NCBI GenBank assembly: GCA_014898425.1
Contig: RCSZ01000008.1
Span: 434,001-498,000, forward strand
DNA: 64,000 nucleotides
Direction: 5' to 3'
Origin: Botryotinia globosa
Taxonomy: Eukaryota > Ascomycota > Leotiomycetes > Helotiales > Sclerotiniaceae
The position numbers and the translations under genes were made by a program. Below are positions 41,631-52,481 of this stretch, one piece after another (position 1 is the stretch's first letter; the number at the start of each line of letters is the position of its first letter). The notes under the pieces are model-generated. The model had not been told where the DNA came from, ran no database searches, and saw only the letters and a program-made list of their open reading frames with translations.

Positions 41631-42445
41631 ATTCCGGTTCGGTAGTCTGATGTTCTATATCCGCCATTCACATAATACATGGAAGAAATCAATAAAGAAC
41701 TAGCAAATCATTAGATACACTTTGGAGGAGAAATTGTACATGTACTCGGAGTTGGGCAAGGGGATGGATCCAGAGTGGGACGATTAAGCCACCAACTCTC
41801 AGCGTACCCGGGACTTTTTTTTGAAGTTTCTCAAATCTATAGCTGGAAGCTATGAGCTATCAGCAATCAAGATGATCAATCACTATACCTCTCTCCCTTC
41901 TTGACCATTCTCTTCCATTGTGAAGCTGTGAGACATCCTGTTCCCGTCTCCGTACAATATTCATATGCCCTGCTCACAACCCACAACTCACAACCCTATA
42001 CTTGGCGATGTGAAAACAGATACATATAAATGTCAGGCTCGGGAACTATCCCATTGGTCACCATAGTAGTAGTAAATTCATAATCGATTCGATCTATATA
42101 GCTATGCCAAGACCATGCGATGCGCCTGTATCTGTGTCTAATGGAATGAATTGTTCACCATATCCATCCAGTAATATATAAAATATCCACTATACCTGAT
42201 GCACCGTACTTGAAAACTCCATCTCTATTCATACCTAGTTCCACACATATTTTCATCGACATTCAAAGAAGAAACAAAAATCACATCACACAACCAATCA
42301 AAAACTTATCAAAACGAATCAAATTATCAATGAGACCATAAAAATGAACCTATCAACACAATCTATATAAAAGCGACATACCTATATTATACAAACAAGC
42401 AGCTAGAAGAAAGAAAGAAAGAAATCTACCACCAACCTTTGATAT
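41631..42445. other. Intergenic (downstream regions of convergent genes)
   Basis: No gene seen between the plus-strand gene ending at 41630 and the minus-strand gene ending at 42446. Confidence 0.5.
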
Positions 42446-43660
42446 CTAACCCGACTCCACCTCCTCAAAATCCGCATCATCCCCAGGAAAATCCCTCGCG
42501 TGCTGCGCTCTCCCCATCCTCTCCACCCACTCCTTCCTCTTCAGCACCGCCAAAGCCCGACTGACCTGTTCCATCCTCTCATCCTCTCGAATGCGCTCTC
42601 CAAGGGCCTGCGGATCTGCAACGGAAGGAGCACCATAGTAATACGCCAGGGCCGGACAGCCCAGCCACATGAGAAAATCAACCGTGCTGCAATCTTCTCC
42701 AGCGATGCCAATGGGTTTTTCGACATCGCGCCGGAGGAGCTCGTAGAGTTCGTTTTCGTTGTTGATGTGGCATGCTTTCTCTGTGACTTTGATGCAGAAG
42801 TGCATCCAGTTGAGCATGGCCTCTGGATCGAGAGTTCCGGGATGGAGACGGAATTCGATGGTGCGCTCTTCGGTTTCGTATGGGAGTTTTAGGTTGACCA
42901 GGTTGAATGCAAGGCGTCCGCCAACGCCCGGTGTCATGTCAGTCCAGAATTGTTTCCAGTCGTCTGGGTTTTGGTAGGAAAGAATGTGGTTGAGGAATTC
43001 GAGACGCGTGATATCTGGGGCAGTCGTCGCGAAAGTGCACCAGGCGAATGATCGGCAAAAGGTTTGTGAAGTCTGCACTCGCTCGGCAGAGACCATTAGC
43101 CGAATCTGCCGTTCGTAAGTATACAAAATTGCAACCAGGTTGCGAAATACTGGGAAAGAAAATCCATCATACTCGTTGCCAACGTGAACGTGAAAGCCTG
43201 CACTGTTATTAACTCGAACTAGATAATTATTTCTTAATGTCTCTAGGACTACTGGAATAAGTTCTCGCGAAGCCTGATCGTAATAGTAGGGTGGAGATGA
43301 TAATTCCATACCAAATTCTCTATAATCTGGGTGGATTCGCTCTATTGGGTTAACACTCGAATCAGATTTAAGGTGCCATTGAGTTCTTAATTCTGCACCA
43401 CTCAGCAATGAATCCATTTCCCACACAGTTGTTGTTACTGGTATACCCTTAGCCTTGAGTCTTTCGCCAATGTCATCATTGACTTTGTCTATGCTACTTA
43501 ATTTACTTCCATCTTTTTCACGTGGATCCTTTGGATGAGGAGCAGGATTAATGGGATGAACAGTAGCTAAGAGATATTCGATCTCGATGCCAAATGTGAG
43601 CCTAGTCTCAGACTTGACTGCTGGCTTTTTGCTACCTTCTATTGTCGAGCTCGAAGACAT
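42446..43660 (-). CDS. Amidoligase-family protein (ATP-grasp-like / glutamine synthetase fold)
   Basis: Single exon, 404 residues from ATG 43660 (MSSSSTIEGS). Family signatures are visible in order: FGIEIEYL at residues 23-30, a tryptophan with WHLKSDSS, the MELSSPPYYY segment, NNSAGFHVHVG, and ERTIEFRLHPGTLD. Together these match the putative amidoligase family (carboxylate-amine ligase, related to glutamine synthetase and GCS), in which acidic and His residues bind Mg-ATP. Family members are predicted to form amide or peptide bonds; the substrate here is unknown. No glutamine amidotransferase or other partner gene sits nearby. Likely cytosolic (no signal peptide). Confidence 0.8.
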   Translation of the reverse strand: MSSSSTIEGSKKPAVKSETRLTFGIEIEYLLATVHPINPAPHPKDPREKDGSKLSSIDKVNDDIGERLKAKGIPVTTTVWEMDSLLSGAELRTQWHLKSDSSVNPIERIHPDYREFGMELSSPPYYYDQASRELIPVVLETLRNNYLVRVNNSAGFHVHVGNEYDGFSFPVFRNLVAILYTYERQIRLMVSAERVQTSQTFCRSFAWCTFATTAPDITRLEFLNHILSYQNPDDWKQFWTDMTPGVGGRLAFNLVNLKLPYETEERTIEFRLHPGTLDPEAMLNWMHFCIKVTEKACHINNENELYELLRRDVEKPIGIAGEDCSTVDFLMWLGCPALAYYYGAPSVADPQALGERIREDERMEQVSRALAVLKRKEWVERMGRAQHARDFPGDDADFEEVESG

Positions 43661-44202
43661 CTTGGTCAAAGGCTAAGAATTATGATTGTGCTACGGTGAT
43701 AAAAATGTGCCAAGGGTATTCTGGGAAGAAGTTCAGTCATCTAGAAAACGCGTGAGCGATTCGAACTTAAAAAAGGTACCTACATATAAGAGCTACAATG
43801 CCATTGTTCCTTGATGATGTTAAAAGTGTATGAGAGAAACCTTCTTCTTTATCAAAGTTCAAAGGCCCTTTGAGCCCAAATCATTCTTTGTACTCAAACA
43901 ACCTGTTGTTGAAGAATTGTTTGAGAATATAGAAGTTCCAAAAATGATACAACAACTTTGAGAACCAATGCTAGAAGGTAAGATTTCAATTTCAAATTCA
44001 AATTCAATGAAAATGCTATGTGCGTGATGATACTGGCAACGCTCACTTGATCCACGTATATAGCACGAATGAAACTTTAATTCCCGTCGAAAAAGACGAC
44101 TAGAGCAAAATGGTGTATATTCCTATGGTATTTTATGTAACTTCATATGAGATCCAAAATTTCTCCCAATTTCATGAATTTTCCCCAATTAGTGCTGATT
44201 CC
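43661..44202. other. Intergenic
   Basis: No gene seen. The promoter of the amidoligase gene (a TACGGT is at 43692) and the 3' region of the calmodulin-like gene. Confidence 0.5.
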
Positions 44203-45061
44203 TTATTTGTTGTCGCGAATGAATGAAACAAACTCCTCATCTAAAAGAACAGAATCTCGTTAGTAATTGTGCAATTCTGGAGAGATTTAAAGAATCTGTC
44301 AAGGGGGGCTTTCATACAATCTATGCTTCCATCACCATTCTTATCAACCTCCTTCACCATACTCTTAATCTCTTCCTCTGACAAATTCTCTCCTAAAGAT
44401 GCCATCAACTTGTAGATTTCTTCCGGGGAAATTGTGCCACTTCCATCAACATCGAATACTTGGAAAGCGCTGCGCATTTCTTGTTCGAAGTCAACGCCCT
44501 TTGTTTCGGCGGTCATCATCTTAAGGAATTCTGTATTTCGAAGATTATATGGTTAGAAGAGTTCGAATGAAGGGATTGACGATGTGAAGATGTGGGGTAT
44601 TCGTGGTATATCGCGGTGTAACAAACCATCAAAATCGACCGTTCCAGATTGATCAACATCAACCTCATTGATCATGTCCTGAATTTCTGCATCTGATGGA
44701 TTTTGTCCCAAAGACTTCATTGCTTCTGCGAGTTCGGCGGTGGAAATGGTTCCTGATTAAAGGTCGGATTGTTAGAAAAGGATTGCAAAGAGCAAGTGCG
44801 GGGTTGAATTGCGCATACCATCACCGTCTTTATCCTGTAGTTGAGCGTAAGCATTTTGCGCGAATATTCAAATCAGAAGTTTGACTTACGAAGATGGAGA
44901 AAGCATCTCTATATGCTTGAATTTCCTCATTGCTGAGACCCTAGAACAAAGGAGCAGTCAGTACTGGTGAGTACGCGTGAAGTATTGAATATCAAAACAT
45001 CTCTCCTCGTGCAGCTTTTCAATCTCTTGAAACTTACTTTGGCATTCTTTAACTCGGACAT
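44203..45061 (-). CDS. Calmodulin-like protein, six exons, four EF-hands
   Basis: Exons 45061-45038, 44940-44890, 44834-44819 (16 nt), 44752-44627, 44530-44318 and 44240-44203. Five introns have GT donors (GTAAGT, GTAAGT, GTATGC, GTTTGT, GTATGA) and AG acceptors, and all joins keep frame. The 155-residue product begins [20 protein letters not shown]. It has four canonical EF loops: [36 protein letters not shown] and [12 protein letters not shown], each with acidic positions 1, 3 and 12. Length fits calmodulin, but the sequence is clearly diverged from the near-invariant fungal calmodulin (which starts MADSLTEEQ). It is thus a calmodulin-like paralog or a troponin-C-like calcium sensor. Calcium binding is expected; partners are unknown. 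Confidence 0.9.
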
Positions 45062-46055
45062 TCTGGTGTAGTATGTATGGTAGTATGGATGATGTAAATA
45101 CTTGAGATACTTGGCAGATGGAAATAAATTGGCGCAAACAATAAATATCGAAATTCAGACGAACGACTAAAAGGGGTTTGACCGTTTGAGAGTGTGAGAG
45201 TGTGAGCGTTTGAGAGTTTGAGAGGGGTGATGATAGCGATTTCATTGGTAGAATGAACATTTCGGTAAAAAGGGATCATCACAGACTGATAAGAGCTCCA
45301 GTTTCGTTCCATTCCCACATTCACATCCATCCAAAGAGAAGTTTGAAAAATTTGACAAATTTCTTGCTTCAAGGAAAATTGATATCAAGGGTCCTGTTTC
45401 ATGATAACGCTGATCTATTTTTGGAACATGGATGAAAGATTTCTCATCTTCTCAGACTCCGAGACTCCATCCATGGATATCCCAAAAAGCTGGGGAATAT
45501 CTATCACCTGGGCATGCATGGAAGCCATCCATGCCTTGCCTTTACCTAGGTAATTGATGATATCGTGGCTGTGTTAATCATTGAGTGGAACCTTCCCGCC
45601 GCATGGCAATACCTAGGTATACGAAGTAAACAAGTGAAGAAACGATGGATTGGATCAAGCCGAGGGAGGTCTTTTCTCTTTTGGGAATAAGTTATATTCA
45701 TCGCAAAGGAGTGTGCAATGCCAAGAACAAACACTCCTATTATCACTCATCATTCCAAGGTTAGATGAACAGATTCCGTCTCCCTACGAGACTATTCCAA
45801 GGTTGGACATAAAAGATTTTGTGGCTGTGCAAAGTCCAAAGCGAGCTGGAGTCCACGGGTGTCATCCGTAGGCAACAAACAAACGACCTCACCTCACTTC
45901 ACAACTACATTAAAAAAAAATACCACATCGCCTCAAATTTATTGGTTTTGTCCATCCATTGGAACGATAATCGCACTGGCGAAATCTCAAAAGTATAAAG
46001 ATATTATCAATCGACAAGATCCGCGGCTCTACATCGGGCACGACGAATCTGCAAT
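45062..46055. other. Intergenic (divergent promoters)
   Basis: No gene seen. It separates the calmodulin-like gene (minus) and the membrane protein gene (plus). CT-rich and GTTTGAGAGTGTGA-type short repeats lie near 45176-45225. Confidence 0.5.
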
Positions 46056-47360
46056 ATGGGGAAAGAAACGCCACAGCCCTACAAGGCTGATGCCCATAGA
46101 GATCTCTTAGAAGCTAGCAATGCTGCTTCTTCTTCCGCAAGTTTCCTCAATGGTATTGATCAAGAATACCCCGAGGAGGATCTTCCAACGTATGAAGAAA
46201 CATCCTCATCGGCACCCCTTCTTTCGCGAACCGATAACCCACCTGTCAGCAATTCTCACTCTACCTCCGGTGTAGGCTGGTATATGTAAGTCTCTTCATA
46301 GATGTGCAGTGCGATTTAAACTAACTTACTCTGCTCTAGCCCTCCTCCCGATCTTCCTTTTTCTTCGCACGACTATAGTTCATCCGATTTTTGGACAAGA
46401 TTCCCAAATTATTCTACAGATCCCGATGCTCTTCGTCAAATGATCCTCGAACAAGCTCAATATGCTCCGACCTATTATGTTGAAGTATCAGGCACCCACA
46501 GAGAAACCGAACGTCGGCACAAGAAAAACTCAACGGAAACTGTTACGGATTTTCACATACGTCTGAATTTGACACATCTGCTCACGACCGGATTAAGAAC
46601 TGGGGGAAGACTAGAGATCTTGCCAGATAACCAGAAAGGATATCGTGGAGGAATAATAAAGTCTCTCGAGCCCTCTCTCTCCAATTGTGACATCGAGTCC
46701 GGTTCAACAGGGGATGAATTACAAGCTTGGTGTGAGAAATTCGTCTCCGATCCATCTAGCATGAAATGCTTCATATTCGAACGCAAAATCATAAATCACG
46801 ATAAAAGTCATCTGGAGTATCTCTTACGACGTATTGTTACATCTACAAATTACCGTGGTCAAATTCACGTCAATTTCCCAACATCGCACAAACGAGTAAT
46901 TGTTTATTCGCCACATGTGATTAACGAATGGCGAATGACTACCTGGATTCGTTGGTTCTTTTATCTCACATTCCTTTGGGTGGTTTCTTGGCCAATTCTC
47001 TTCTTGGTCACTCGTCGCTACGAGGTTGTGAGATGTATATATCAATATGCAGACAGACGTGCGGGAGCCGGTGCTTCCCCTCGAAAACCAACGGTGCAAA
47101 GCGAGGATGATTTTGTCAATCGTTGGGAAGCTGCTTTGAGATCTGCAATTATGGGACGAATGATCCGAACAGATTCTTGTCTGGATGAGGACTATAGGGT
47201 CCAGATATTGCAAGCAGAAGTTGCTAGAGGTCAAGCGGCCGCACGTGCTCTAAACGGGACGGGTAATGCTTGGGCAGATGGCGCGATTGGAGTCATCGCA
47301 GCAGCGACGAGCTTCGTGGGCGAATATAATGAAGCGAGAGGTTGGGGCTACGATTCTTGA
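46056..47360 (+). CDS. Conserved-looking single-pass membrane protein
   Basis: Two exons: 46056-46285 and 46340-47360. The 54-nt intron runs GTAAGT to GCTCTAG with a CTAAC branch site. The 416-residue product has an acidic, Ser-rich N-terminus (residues 1-110) with a PEEDLPTYEE segment. A folded middle part follows (about 115-275). One hydrophobic helix lies at about 282-300 (FFYLTFLWVVSWPILFLV), then a cytosolic-looking tail with two helical stretches and a small Gly/Ala-rich end. There is no signal peptide, so it is probably anchored by the single helix. I do not recognise a named domain. Function unknown. Confidence 0.78.
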
Positions 47361-47781
47361 ATATCATTTTCATATAGATGGAGCAGGTAATACGAGTCAG
47401 CGTGGAGTTTGGATCAATTTGTATGCTTAGAATAACGAGTCAGTATACCAATTTAGCAAGTGAGCGGTTATTTGGTCTGAATTATTACACCCATCTGGAC
47501 GCAGGCTTTCGTCCCGCTTAATTACCACGCGCAATGAAAATACCAAGTAGAATCCCCAACTCGATGAAAAGTTTATCGTTTGAGAGATTATATCCTGTGC
47601 TGATTATATTCATACATGCACCCAGGATTTGACATCAGACACTCTCATTCTTCGCTGCGAAGACCAATTTTTATATTAAAGATACCTAATGCAGTAGCTC
47701 CTTTGTTTGTTTCATCAACCCATCCATCATCTTTTCCCGAGAATTAGTTACCACAAGTGTCATAATTCACTTCCAAGATTC

Positions 47782-47789
<8 letters not shown>

Positions 47790-47820
<31 letters not shown>

Positions 47821-47841
47821 GATTTGCGATTTGCGATTTGC
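47790..47841. repeat. Poly-T tract followed by GCGATTT repeats
   Basis: A run of about 29 T (47790-47818) followed by three copies of GCGATTT. On the minus strand this is a poly-A run; no retroelement is recognisable next to it. Confidence 0.85.
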
Positions 47842-48118
47842 TTTTCTCTGTAAAGCGAATATATAGATTTAAAAAATTGGGATTACTTGGGTTTTGTGTA
47901 TCAAGATTTGTGAGGTGTGAGGTGAGTTATGAGTGCTGAAAGTCCTTTTTTGTGGGTTGGTAATGGGGTTTGGGGGGATGGAGATGGAGATGGAGATGGA
48001 ATAGTTCGATGGGAATTTTGTGTATGTGTAGTTTTTAGGGTATGTAATGATTATGATTATAGTGATTATGATATATATGTATGTGATTATGATGTGTATG
48101 TATGTGATTATGATGTGT

Positions 48119-48228
48119 ATGTATGTAGGTATGTATGTAGGTATGTATGTAGGTATGTATGTAGGTATGTATGTAGGTATGTATGTAGGTATGTATGTAG
48201 GTATGTATGTAGGTATGTATGTAGGTAT
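48119..48228. repeat. (GTATGTAGGTAT)n tandem repeat
   Basis: About nine tandem copies of the 12-mer GTATGTAGGTAT, preceded by degenerate GATTATGATGTGTATGTATGT units. A frame through it would encode repeated VCRY, which I regard as a by-product of the repeat. Confidence 0.92.
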
Positions 48229-49693
48229 ATAAAGAAAGCGAAAGAGATATTTTCGGAAAACTAGTCCACAAGGCGCGGAAATGAGTAGTAAGTAAGTACT
48301 GTGATTTCGAATGATCTATATTTGCACATGCACATTGATTTACATCTTGAATACAAGATTCTTTTATTCCTTTATCTTATTATCTCTAACCTACAGTATA
48401 AGAGATCCGAAAAAAATGAGAGGCGTCCATCGCGTTCCTAGTCTCGACATCCATATCTATTACCATGGTCCTGCGTGTTGCATAATAAAAATCTTATCTC
48501 AGATTCTCATCCCCATCCCAAAACCGAATCTTGAGTTCACATCACAGTATTCCATAGACCTTCCCAAGACATCCCACACAAACTCATTTTCTACACTCTG
48601 CGCAGAAACCCCCCTGAGAAGTTTTCTCTCACTGGCGTCAAAATTTCGAAACAAAGTCTGGACTTGGAGATGCGTGCTGAAAATATAAATGTCCACAGCC
48701 AAGGCATTGGACGGGGCCTTGGTAGTAGATTGTAATGGGTGTATTGCAGAGACTGCATTGGGGTTGGAAACCACGCGGGGATGGTGGCATTCTTGGGATG
48801 AGGTGGTGGGTATGTATGAACTGAAGAGAATGATTTGTAGGGGTTGGTGAGAGTTTTTGGTGATTGGATGGGTTGAGTTGGTGTGCTCTTGGGAAGTTAT
48901 TGGAAAGGGTTGAACTTGAGCGTTTAAATTGGGGTGTGTGAAGTGTTTTGTGGAAATGTGAATAACTATCAAAGATTAATTCTGGATTTTGATGAACATG
49001 CGTGCTAATGGGGAGATTGTGAATATGTATTAGCGTTAGACGACTGGGGTGCTGATATTGTGAATCGAAGCGAAGTGTTCTATCCCAGCGTGTTAAGAAT
49101 GATGAATGCGATGTGTTACTTGGATCGAAGATAGTATGGAATGATTTAAGCTGTCTTTTTCCTAGGGAAACTGGTCAGAATAGTAAATTGTAATTTCAAA
49201 GATATAGAGAATATTGACATTGCAAGTTTATTTGTTGATGGGCCGGATTTTTGATGGCTACGTCTACATATTGACCCAAAAGGGTATAATCATGACTGTC
49301 TAAGTATTGAGACGCTCTTTCCTCGAAGAAAAGAAAGAGATTTGTGCTCTTTGACTCTTGTTGAAGATACCTAGTAGTTCAGGAGATTGGGGCAGGCATA
49401 GGAGATATGCAGAAAAGAATGTCCGTTGTGAAAAGAACGCATCAGAAAGGAAAGAAAGAATAAGGAAGAGACTTTGTTGAGTAGAACTTCTGAGATACTT
49501 AGTACGAGGCAGGAAGAATCGAAAGTGGCTATATGCATCCATATTCAAGTAACACTTGTTCTGGCAATTCAATAGCACTACCACAAAATGAGATATTCTC
49601 CCAGGAACTCCAGACAGATCGATAGTAGCACACTCCTGATAAGAATCGGTCAAATTCCAGCAATACTTTTCTTCATTGACTCAGCCCCAAGTC

Positions 49694-50280
49694 ATGGAAC
49701 CATATATACGGGGCTATTGGACATGTTTTGAATGCGGCAGATCTGAGAATTTTGCCCCTTGGGACGCACACACTCTCGTGTGTAAATTCTGCGGGATTTA
49801 TACGCATAATGACAACAAGCATCAAAACATCGCCGAGACTCCCCCCAAGTTTGTGTATTGAAAATATCTTCATTGTGGTCGACCAGAAAGACCCATCGCT
49901 CAGAGTACACCTTGTGTATGTCAACATGACTTTTGCAGGCGTCAAGCCAATTACAGATCGGCCGAAAAGCTAATGCACTGAATTATATTTCGTGAGAAGA
50001 GAAGCTTCGAAATGAGATTTTGTGGAATGGGACACCGACAGTAGCAGATATTCGCAGAATGATGTTCCGAGAGGTTATTGGAGAAGAGGGTTTACGAAAA
50101 GATACAACTCAAAGTGAACACCAAGGAAACACTTACCAGGATGAAAGCCACGCTATTTCAAGAATGAATTTTGAGGGAGCTCATGACAACCCTACTCCAA
50201 AGAAAGATACTGCTCTAGAAGATGATACTCAAGAGAGCACTCCACGAAAATATGCTGTTGCTTTGCAACTATCTATCTGA
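49694..50280 (+). CDS. Putative small zinc-ribbon protein, three exons
   Basis: Proposed exons 49694-49852, 49939-49991 and 50058-50280. The ATG at 49694 starts MEPYIRGYWTCFECGRSENF. Cysteines at CFEC and CKFC (about 20 residues apart) form a four-Cys zinc ribbon. Intron 1 has a weak donor (GTGTAT) and a good acceptor (TTTTGCAG). Intron 2 runs GTGAGA to ATTCGCAG and keeps frame. The joined product is about 144 residues with a polar, acidic C-terminus. Without splicing, the frames are interrupted by single stops, so a decayed gene is the alternative. Zinc binding is likely if real; role unknown. Confidence 0.4.
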
Positions 50281-51187
50281 GAGAACTGTGAGTTTCACTC
50301 AGCGCAATATTGCTATAACTAAAGCTAAAAGGGCCAAGAAAGTGATGGCTGAACCACAAATTTATCACCAAATTCAACATTCGAGTTGGATATACTCACT
50401 TGAAGTGCCCCTATACTCGGTGTCAGTGGAGCCGACCGATACATACGTGAATCACAGAAGTAATATATGGCGCGCTGCTTGTGCCATGAGTAATTTTTGT
50501 CATAGCACGAGATTGCCTCACGGCAAGTCTGGTTCATAAGGAAACCATTATCAAAAAACAAAACACAGTCTAGTTTATTGAGAACTGCTTGCAGTGGGTA
50601 CTGAATGTACAACTAACGAGAGGGACTTGAGAGGGAAGAAACTGGAGACTACACCATTTTGTACCCCCGAATTCTTATCTCTTTCCATAGCATTCGATTT
50701 TTTAACCTCGAGTTCTTCTTTGAAGAATCTCTCCACATCTCTATTCCGATTTCTTTTTGCAACTTTCTCGTGGTTAGAAAGCTAAAAATAAGTTTAGAGA
50801 TATCTGCCTTATTCTGTGCCGCACAAACGTTGTTAGCGAGTTCCGAGTGGTTGAAAGCGATAATTGGTTCAAGCTTACTTTACCATTCGTCGTATTTGAA
50901 TCCAACTCTATAAACTTAATTACTTAGCTACGTAATTGCATACTATATTCATATCATATAATGCCATCTTCTTCCCCGACTCTTATCTTACTCCTCGACC
51001 AACCCTTTACAAATTGCTTGTGAGTGAAGCTACATATTCTGATATAATCACTCCATCATCTTTCGACGAGAACCTTTTCGTAATCCCGAAAGCTTTCTTT
51101 GTCCATCAAAGCTTTCAGACTACTGCTCAACTCCAATAGAAGCACTTGAGTTATCGATAACTTTACCTATCAAATTTCCCGATCGCG
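50281..51187. other. Intergenic
   Basis: No supported gene. Frames at 50594-51139 are AT-rich and lack recognisable content. Confidence 0.45.
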
Positions 51188-51982
51188 ATGCAGGCGGGAA
51201 AGGAATTGAACCAACGTTCAAAAACACATTTCTTCGACCTTTCCCTTGAGATCCGACTCAAAATCTACAATGAACTACTCATCGCCTCGGATTCTCAACC
51301 CATTGAAATAAAATCCTCCGAAACAAGTCCATCGCATTTGATCCTAAGCAGGAGATATCGTCTCTGTCCTGTAATTCTACGAATCAACAAACAGACCCAC
51401 TTGGAGGCTTCTCCAATTCTCTATTCCAGCAACAAATTTGTGTTATGCCGTCTCCAATACTTTTATGTACCAGGATATAGGATCATCGCTGGGTTTCTAG
51501 CACAGATCGGAGAGGGAAATGCTCTTTTTCTTCGTTATCTAGATATCTTTTTTCCACTGTTTCCGAATTCGATTTTTGGACCCGGGCATCCCTGGCCTAC
51601 TGGAAGAGACCTTGAAGTTATCGAATTAGTTATTGATAAATTCAAAAATCTTGCAACGTTCAGGATATCTCCATGGGACAATTTACGATTTGGTGGTGGT
51701 AGTATAAGGCTGGCAGTTAATTCCTCAAGAAACTCTGGAAGCATTGATTCCTTTGAGTCTATTGGTATGGGGCTGGACCTGTTCGATGAACGATTCAAAG
51801 CCATGCCAGCCTTGAAGGAGACCATGGTAGATTTTCATGTGTCAAATGCGTGGCCAGATGATTTAGTGGATAGATTTTTGAGGAAAAAGATACACGGTAG
51901 TAGATGGATCTGTCAAGTTACCAGAGAAGGAAGTCTGTCTGAATCGGATACAGTTGGCTGTTACTTTGGATTATTCGCCTAG
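51188..51982 (+). CDS. 2EXR/F-box-like fungal protein
   Basis: Single exon, 264 residues from ATG 51188 (MQAGKELNQRS). Residues 14-31 (HFFDLSLEIRLKIYNELL) and about 55-85 (RLCPVILRINKQTHLEASPILYSSNKF) match the pattern of a large fungal family. In that family an F-box-like first helix precedes a conserved block about R.NKQ...EA..iLYs.N.F. These proteins are expanded in Pezizomycotina and mostly uncharacterised. The rest is globular with no further motif. Intracellular. Specific partner or function unknown. Confidence 0.75.
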   Translation: MQAGKELNQRSKTHFFDLSLEIRLKIYNELLIASDSQPIEIKSSETSPSHLILSRRYRLCPVILRINKQTHLEASPILYSSNKFVLCRLQYFYVPGYRIIAGFLAQIGEGNALFLRYLDIFFPLFPNSIFGPGHPWPTGRDLEVIELVIDKFKNLATFRISPWDNLRFGGGSIRLAVNSSRNSGSIDSFESIGMGLDLFDERFKAMPALKETMVDFHVSNAWPDDLVDRFLRKKIHGSRWICQVTREGSLSESDTVGCYFGLFA

Positions 51983-52481
51983 TCCCAAGTTAAGGTTAGG
52001 TCAAAGATGGAAGAGCCAAAATTAACTTCTTTTCAAGGCATGACCGAAGAATTAAAATCATATGGGTAAAGGCCGAGAACAAGCATAATTCGTAGATCCT
52101 GAGATTGCGATGCTTAAATACAATTTTTGGTCCAAGTCAAAATAAGGTTTTCCAAAAACCTTAAATATCCCTACCGACCATATTGCCGACCATATTGAAT
52201 CTTGTTTTCCCCCTATAATCCTAGCTACACGAGAAATAGACTTCTTCAGATATTAAATGGAATTATAACTCGATCGCAGCGCATGGAAATTGAGCCAAGG
52301 GACTTTCAATTTTTCTGGATGCAAAGCCTGCATCTTGGGAGAACCCAGCAATGGAGAAATTGTAGCATACATTCGTCCGATATAAATATTGGACAATGTA
52401 ACGCGTGGCAAATCTCTTGTAAGTAGAAGCAATCACTTTCATTAAATCTCCACTCCCTTAGAATTTACTCCTTCCATCAAA
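51983..52481. other. Intergenic; promoter of the peptidase
   Basis: No gene seen. TATAAATATT near 52380 is a candidate TATA element for the secreted peptidase gene. Confidence 0.5.

Larger units (their letters stand above)
47361..49693. other. Intergenic, 2.3 kb, repeat-rich
   Basis: No supported gene. It contains a poly-T run, (GCGATTT)n, GGAGAT repeats near 47978 and a 12-bp tandem repeat at 48119-48228. A minus-strand frame at 48499-48972 has some coding-like composition but no ATG at its start. Confidence 0.45.

Noticed and set aside
40943..41692. 249-codon minus-strand frame over the minisatellite
   Set aside because: Antisense shadow of the Lys/Glu-rich plus-strand gene; no good start and low complexity.
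47929..48264. 111-codon plus-strand frame with ATG encoding repeated VCRY
   Set aside because: It reads through a 12-bp tandem microsatellite, and most of the frame exists only because 12 is a multiple of 3. No other coding evidence.
48499..48972. Minus-strand frame of 157 codons with some coding-like composition
   Set aside because: No ATG near the 5' end, an in-frame stop just before it and no good splice donor upstream. It could be an exon, but I cannot support a gene.
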